A stretch of 64,000 bases of DNA. Origin: Bacillota bacterium. GTDB lineage: Bacteria; Bacillota; Negativicutes; Sporomusales; Sporomusaceae. The first letter of the stretch is position 1, and every line of letters starts with the position of its first letter. Where the stretch lies: the NCBI GenBank assembly GCA_023443285.1, contig JAEZVB010000002.1, forward strand, positions 65,838 through 129,837, in the 5' to 3' direction. This document shows, piece after piece, positions 59,838 to 64,000 of the stretch. The notes beneath the pieces were generated by a model. It did no database searches, was not told where the DNA came from, and saw only the letters and a list, made by a program, of their open reading frames with translations. The position numbers were made by a program, and so were the translations under genes.

Positions 59838-61817
59838 CTATATTTTAAATTTTGACACAGCGCTCTGCAGATCATAAGCTAATTTTGACAAAGCTTCACT
59901 AGAGCTAGCTATTTCTTCCATGGAGGCCATTTGCTCCTCAGTCGCAGCTGAAACGTTTTGGGATTCACTTGCTGAAATTGTACTTAGTTCATCAATTCTT
60001 TGAACTGCCCCCACAATTTGCTGACTGCTAGAAGCAATTTGCTGAATTTCGGATGAAATTTCTTTTACCTGCCCGGTCACACGAGTTACCACTTCAGCAA
60101 TTTCACCGAATGCGTCTCCTGCAGCATTAACCACTTCAGCTCCTATCCTTACCTCCCTTGTTCCATCATTCATAGCTATAACTGCTTTTTGAGTATCTCC
60201 CTGAATTTCACCAATTAGATCAGTAATTTTCTTTGTTGCTTCCTGAGACTGCTCAGCTAGTTTTCTTACTTCCTCGGCTACAACCGCGAAGCCTCGTCCC
60301 TGTTCGCCCGCCCGTGCAGCTTCAATCGCAGCGTTGAGGGCTAACAGGTTTGTCTGTCCGGCGATACCTGAAATAGTATCAACAATATGGCCAATTTCTT
60401 TGGAACGCTCACCTAGTTTGGCGACTACCTCGGCAGAAGTATTAACGGTATTCTCAATATTACTCATCTGGCTTATTGCCTTATCAACTGCTTTACCACC
60501 TTCTTGAGCCTTATCCTCTGCCAAAGCTGATTGGGTTGCCACTTGATTAGTATTTAAAGCAATCTGTTGAATACTTGATGACATTTGCTCTACCACAGCC
60601 GCTGCTTCATTAGCCGCAATTAATTGTTCATTTGTTCCCTTGGCCACACCTGTTATAGATATCGCTACCTGGTTAGCCGCAAGTGCTGACTGTTCCGCGC
60701 TTGCAGAAAGTTCCTCGCTGGAACCGGCAACATCTTCGGAGCTGTTTTGCACCTGCGAAATCAAATTCCGTAAATTCAATACCATTTTATTGAATCCAGT
60801 TGCCAATTCTGCAATTTCGTCCTTACCGGTAACAGTTGTTTGTACCGTGAGATCCCCATTAGCAACTATATTGACTTGATCGGTTAACATTTCTATTGGT
60901 CTCGTTATCCGTTTCATCATGAAAAAAGTAATCAATATTACTACAAGCACAGATATCAGCGTTATTGATGAAAGCACCATTTTTAGAGTAGCTAATGGCT
61001 TAAAAATAACTTTTTCAGGAACAACGGTCACAAAAGTCCAGCCAGTCAATGGAACCCTTTGGTAGACAATCAACATATCTTCACCATTATTGGAGTAAGT
61101 TGTAAATCCTTTATCATTAGCCATGATTTCTTTGAAGGTAGACGTAAGTGGTTTAAATTTTTCGATTTCAAAAATACTTTTGGATACTAATTCAGGGTCA
61201 GGATAGGTTAATAATAGCCCTTTGGTATCAATTAAATACGAATATCCTTCTTCGTACAACTTTACCCCTTTCATATCATTCACTAGCGTTTGAAGTAATA
61301 TGTCTTCCGCAATTACTCCACGAAATTGCCCTGATACACTTTTAATTGGCATAGCCACTGATACTGCCATTTGTTTCGTTACGGAATCTAAATAAGGATC
61401 AGTAAAAGTAAGTTTCGATTGCTCCAGGGCTTGTTTATACCAACTACGAGTACGTGGATCAAAACCCGCCGGAGGTGTCCAACCACTTCCATCAACCATT
61501 TTCCCGTCAACAGCTCCAAAATACATATCTGATAACTCTTTATCAACTGCTTTATATCCAGCTAACATGGGTACTGTTATTTCATTATCACCTATATTAC
61601 TTTGTATATTAGCATAAGTAATCTCTAACATTTTGGCCTTACTAGTAAGCCATCCGTTTAATTTGTTTACTTGAGCGTTAGTACTAGAAAATAACTCTTT
61701 TTGGATTCCTATATTAAGTTGTTGTTTCGCAAAAATATACCCGGTTATCGAAGATACTAAAAGAACAATTAAAGTCAAAGAGGAAAATACCAATGTCAAT
61801 TTAGCTTTTAATTTCAT
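59838..61817 (-). CDS. Methyl-accepting chemotaxis protein, dCache type
   Basis: A 659-residue receptor: membrane helix (about 7-27), an outer double-Cache sensor (about 35-275, with WTPPAGFDPRTRSWYKQALE and FTDPYLDSVTKQMAVSVAMP), a second helix (about 283-303), HAMP, and the MCP signalling domain with the tip AGQTNLLALNAAIEAARAGE QGRGFAVVAEEVRKLAEQS. The Cache pattern resembles amino acid-binding chemoreceptors. ATG 61817 is eight bases from AGGGG; ATG 61823 would be too close. A terminator-like hairpin lies in its leader. Confidence 0.93.
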   Translation of the reverse strand: MKLKAKLTLVFSSLTLIVLLVSSITGYIFAKQQLNIGIQKELFSSTNAQVNKLNGWLTSKAKMLEITYANIQSNIGDNEITVPMLAGYKAVDKELSDMYFGAVDGKMVDGSGWTPPAGFDPRTRSWYKQALEQSKLTFTDPYLDSVTKQMAVSVAMPIKSVSGQFRGVIAEDILLQTLVNDMKGVKLYEEGYSYLIDTKGLLLTYPDPELVSKSIFEIEKFKPLTSTFKEIMANDKGFTTYSNNGEDMLIVYQRVPLTGWTFVTVVPEKVIFKPLATLKMVLSSITLISVLVVILITFFMMKRITRPIEMLTDQVNIVANGDLTVQTTVTGKDEIAELATGFNKMVLNLRNLISQVQNSSEDVAGSSEELSASAEQSALAANQVAISITGVAKGTNEQLIAANEAAAVVEQMSSSIQQIALNTNQVATQSALAEDKAQEGGKAVDKAISQMSNIENTVNTSAEVVAKLGERSKEIGHIVDTISGIAGQTNLLALNAAIEAARAGEQGRGFAVVAEEVRKLAEQSQEATKKITDLIGEIQGDTQKAVIAMNDGTREVRIGAEVVNAAGDAFGEIAEVVTRVTGQVKEISSEIQQIASSSQQIVGAVQRIDELSTISASESQNVSAATEEQMASMEEIASSSEALSKLAYDLQSAVSKFKI

Positions 61818-61865
61818 TATCATCACCCCTAAAAAATATACTTGACCCATTCATCAATCTGTAAT

Positions 61866-61906
61866 AAAAAAAAGACGCTCCTTACTCAATTTGAGTAAAG
61901 ATCGTC
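61866..61906 (-). terminator. Terminator hairpin in the leader of the chemoreceptor gene
   Basis: On the minus strand GACGATCTTTACTCAA and TTGAGTAAGGAGCGTC form a stem with two mismatches, followed by eight T residues (61873-61866). It lies between a promoter candidate (61956-61927) and ATG 61817, so it is either an attenuator or ends an upstream RNA. Confidence 0.65.
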
Positions 61907-61926
61907 CTCTTTGACTGATTAAATAA

Positions 61927-61956
61927 ATTCTATACTAACTTAAACTAGCTCGTCAA
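61927..61956 (-). promoter_or_regulatory. Promoter candidate of the chemoreceptor gene
   Basis: On the minus strand TTGACG (61956-61951), an 18-base spacer and TAGAAT (61932-61927). The start would be near 61920, immediately before the terminator-like hairpin. Confidence 0.45.
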
Positions 61957-62032
61957 GTAAAAATATACCAGATCGACTTAATACGAAAGGCATCTCTCAC
62001 ACCTGAATACCACCAAAGGCTTTGCAACAACA

Positions 62033-62119
62033 AAAAAAGTGGAGAATGCCTTCCATAGTGAGCAAGCAATTGTCCTAGAATCGCTTGCTCACTATTCATT
62101 ATGCATCGTCCACTTTTTT
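62033..62119. repeat. Composite two-level hairpin (possible small RNA end or mini-element)
   Basis: The gap 61957-62381 has no gene. Outer arms AAAAAAGTGGA (62033-62043) and TCCACTTTTTT (62109-62119) plus ATGC/GCAT (62046, 62103) enclose a perfect 13-bp inner stem ATAGTGAGCAAGC (62055-62067) with its complement (62083-62095). T-runs follow on both strands. It can end transcripts in both directions, or be a miniature palindromic element. Confidence 0.55.
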
Positions 62120-62381
62120 AACTTTAGCTAACTAAACTCTTGATTCAATCGAAAAACATTGTCAGAAACCTTAACAACTGGTATCAATGTCAATATCCGG
62201 GAATAAGAGTACCCACAGGCTAATAATCAATACGATAAACCAAATTTCCCGAAAGCCGCCAAAAAACATTCAAATTCCCCCTTCGTATTTGGTATGTACT
62301 TATGCGCCTATACTATAATATTCTAACGATGCAAATTGTGTGAGGATATGCTCTGCTATTGGAACTCTAATTAGCCGATCA

Positions 62382-63530
62382 CTAGTTCCTGATGAACTCG
62401 ATTTGTCCGTCGACCATGACAATCACTGGGTACGCAGAAACGCTCAATGGATCTTCACTCCATACCACCAAATCGGCATCCATTCCGGGTGCCAGACTAC
62501 CAATACGGTCATCAATACCTAAAATCTGGGCGGCATCACAGGTGATCATTTTCAATGCCTGCTGAGCCGGTAGACCATATCGGGTGGCCAAGCCAGCATA
62601 TACTGGCAGAAAGCAGCTGGGGGTTACAGGATGATCGCTCATCATGGCAAATGACACACCCTGCCGGTATAACAGTACTGGCGATTCCATGGTCTTGTCT
62701 TTTAGCTCCACTTTTGACCGGGTGGATAATGATGGCCCTAAGACTACCGGAATTTTTTCGGCTGACAGTAGTTCTGCAACAAGATAAGCTTCCGTACCAT
62801 GCTCGATAATGATATCAACATCAAATTCCTGGGCAATCCGTACTGCAGTAACAATGTCATCCGCCCGATGCGCATGCGCGCGGAGCGGCATCTCCCTACG
62901 CAGCACCTTGGCGATTGCTTCCATTCCTATATCATATTTCCAATCCTTTTCTCTCTGACTCGCTAGGTAATGACGAGCCTTCCAGAAAGCTTCCCTAATT
63001 AAAGCGGCGATTGCCATGCGCGAGACTGGCATTTTTTTCTGATCTGCTCCGTAAACATGCTTTGGATTTTCCCCAAAAGCAATTTTTAACCCTGCATACC
63101 GCTTCAGTAGCATCTCCTCAACAGTGGGTTTGGGTGCCGTTTTAAGAAGAACACATTGCCCACCAATCGGATTGGCACTACCAGGCGCCACCATAACGGT
63201 TGTTATGCCTCCCTGGTAAGCCTCCAGAAGACCAAGATCTGCGGGATTAATGGCATCAAGAGCATGTATGCCTGGGGTAACCGGTTCGCTGCGTTCATTG
63301 ACGTCAGAACCGGCCCAGCCCATACCTTCGCTTTCGATGCATAAATGGGTATGAGCATCAATGAGTCCCGGGGTTATAATCTTACCGGTTACATCAATAA
63401 TCCGACATCCATTCGGGATGTCGATATTTTTGCCAATTTCCCATATTTCACCGTTACGAACCATCACTGTGCCGTACTCCAGGCTTTTACTGCACATTGT
63501 CAGGATTTTACCGCCTGTTAATGCAATCAA
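62382..63530 (-). CDS. Amidohydrolase-family metal-dependent hydrolase
   Basis: A 382-residue protein of the imidazolonepropionase-like amidohydrolases: TPGLIDAHTHLCI holds the metal HxH, later RAHAHRADDI and IIIEHGTEA supply further histidines, and MMSDHPVTP the catalytic aspartate; the N- and C-terminal parts form the small beta domain (GMDADLVVWSEDPLS). It probably hydrolyses a cyclic amide or dipeptide-like compound; the substrate is unknown. It starts at TTG 63530, with GGAGGG upstream. Confidence 0.88.
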   Translation of the reverse strand: MIALTGGKILTMCSKSLEYGTVMVRNGEIWEIGKNIDIPNGCRIIDVTGKIITPGLIDAHTHLCIESEGMGWAGSDVNERSEPVTPGIHALDAINPADLGLLEAYQGGITTVMVAPGSANPIGGQCVLLKTAPKPTVEEMLLKRYAGLKIAFGENPKHVYGADQKKMPVSRMAIAALIREAFWKARHYLASQREKDWKYDIGMEAIAKVLRREMPLRAHAHRADDIVTAVRIAQEFDVDIIIEHGTEAYLVAELLSAEKIPVVLGPSLSTRSKVELKDKTMESPVLLYRQGVSFAMMSDHPVTPSCFLPVYAGLATRYGLPAQQALKMITCDAAQILGIDDRIGSLAPGMDADLVVWSEDPLSVSAYPVIVMVDGQIEFIRN

Positions 63531-63604
63531 TTAATCCCTCCTAGTCAAAAAGCCTCAACTCTCTTTTATTATACAAAGGTTGATGCCAAGCAAATGATAT
63601 CTGA

Positions 63605-64000
63605 TCAGGCCTCAATAAACAGCCACTGTATGCCACGAGTAGGCTCCGGTGCCGTAAATGTAATGGTTACAGATCCGTTTGTTGAAGCTGTCGTTGTATT
63701 TATTTGGTTTGTACCTCCATTGAAGGAACCGCCGCCGCCGCCGCCGCCGCCCTCGGACGCTTCTATACCGCCACCGCCTCCACCGCTGTAGCCGCCACCG
63801 CCGCCGCCAGCTCCACTGACACTAAATGGAGGATCATCACCCTCACCATAACCGCTGCCACCACCGCCGCCGCCAAATCCTCCGTTACCGCCCTCCAGAG
63901 GCGAACCAGTTCCGCCACCGCCTCCGAGGACGATTGCAGTGCCACCTGCACCGCCAAAAACAATACCACTAGTTCCAGCGATACCACTTGTAAGAATACC
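63605..64000 (-). CDS. Glycine-rich surface-type protein, C-terminal part (partial)
   Basis: The last 131 codons of a gene that continues beyond the right edge; it ends at TGA 63605-63607. The sequence is dominated by glycine runs (GGAGGTAIVLGGGGGTGSPL, FGGGGGSGYGEG) and ends in a beta-type segment (GSVTITFTAPEPTRGIQWLF). Such Gly-rich C-termini occur in surface-exposed, adhesin-like or phage tail-fibre-like proteins; I cannot decide which. A run of GGC/GGT codons (complement of the CCG repeat at 63729) codes eight glycines. Confidence 0.7.
   Translation of the reverse strand, partial: GILTSGIAGTSGIVFGGAGGTAIVLGGGGGTGSPLEGGNGGFGGGGGGSGYGEGDDPPFSVSGAGGGGGGYSGGGGGGIEASEGGGGGGGGSFNGGTNQINTTTASTNGSVTITFTAPEPTRGIQWLFIEA
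63729..63751. repeat. CCG/GCC triplet repeat
   Basis: A pure run of seven CCG units within a longer Gly-codon tract of the partial glycine-rich gene. Slippage here would change the glycine count in whole codons. Confidence 0.8.

Noticed and set aside
61911..61936. TTGACT and TATACT on the plus strand as a promoter
   Set aside because: The spacer is only 14 bases, too short for the usual sigma factor.
63763..63987. A 74-codon Ala/Val-rich minus-strand frame
   Set aside because: It is the wrong frame of the glycine-rich gene; repeat-rich GGC tracts stay open in several frames.
1..64000. tRNA, rRNA, transposase and prophage genes were looked for
   Set aside because: None could be recognised; the glycine-rich fragment at the right edge is not enough to claim a prophage.

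Overview
The window looks like a chromosomal segment of an anaerobic Firmicute, most likely of the Negativicutes (Sporomusa/Pelosinus-like). This is inferred from the gene content: ferredoxin-dependent 2-oxoacid oxidoreductase beside glycolate/lactate-type FAD/Fe-S dehydrogenases, a T-box before serA, an FMN riboswitch before ribB, many 4Fe-4S proteins, chemoreceptors, strong AGGAGG ribosome sites and intrinsic terminators. I see no rRNA, tRNA, CRISPR array or transposase.

Layout. 1-503: start of a DASS/SLC13 anion transporter running off the left edge. 659-3141: LytS/LytTR two-component pair. 3361-6994 (+): 7TM-PAS histidine kinase and NarL-type regulator, then a receiver-like protein and a second LytTR regulator. 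7913-11007: two PstS-like binding proteins and a membrane-tethered TAXI-like binding protein with no permease. 11292-13292: clostripain-family lipoprotein. Both of the last units are preceded by direct repeats of the form ACCANTTN-N13-ACCANNTN at the same distance from a candidate -10 box, which suggests one LytTR-controlled regulon. 13413-14024: two small membrane proteins.

14187-20752 (-): one long unit glcE-like, glcF-like, glcD-like, ferredoxin, korA, korB, korC, joining 2-hydroxyacid oxidation to ferredoxin-dependent 2-oxoacid decarboxylation. 21053-23000 (-): serA under a T-box whose antiterminator/terminator module is duplicated. Then a Crp/Fnr regulator, a 57-residue ferredoxin, a secreted GH26-like glycosidase, a membrane protein with a degenerate GGDEF domain preceded by a short gene broken by an in-frame TAA, a ferritin-like protein, an N-formylglutamate amidohydrolase-like protein, an Fe-S protein and a universal stress protein.

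31122-35571 (-): siaB-siaC-siaA plus a GGDEF/HD-GYP protein, resembling the SiaABCD c-di-GMP switch but with a phosphodiesterase-type domain added to the cyclase. 35758-36656: ribB with an FMN riboswitch that probably acts on translation. 36702-45938: isochorismatase-like hydrolase, ABC exporter, APC permease, soluble chemoreceptor, SLOG protein, CatA-like acetyltransferase, SDR, DUF2284 and DUF2164 proteins. 46141-52142: complete type I restriction-modification system (hsdR-hsdM-hsdS). 52327-58629: PAS/degenerate GGDEF protein, MFS transporter, TVP38-like protein, methyltransferase-cupin-QueG-like group and an ECF sigma factor. 58836-63530: exported protein made of two near-identical cupin repeats, a chemoreceptor with a terminator in its leader, and an amidohydrolase. 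63605-64000: end of a glycine-rich protein running off the right edge.

No single well-known exotic system is present. The least familiar features are the LytTR-boxed cluster of orphan binding proteins plus protease, the SiaABCD-like operon, the half-duplicated T-box, and several unexplained RNA-like hairpins. All functional calls come from reading motifs, without database searches.
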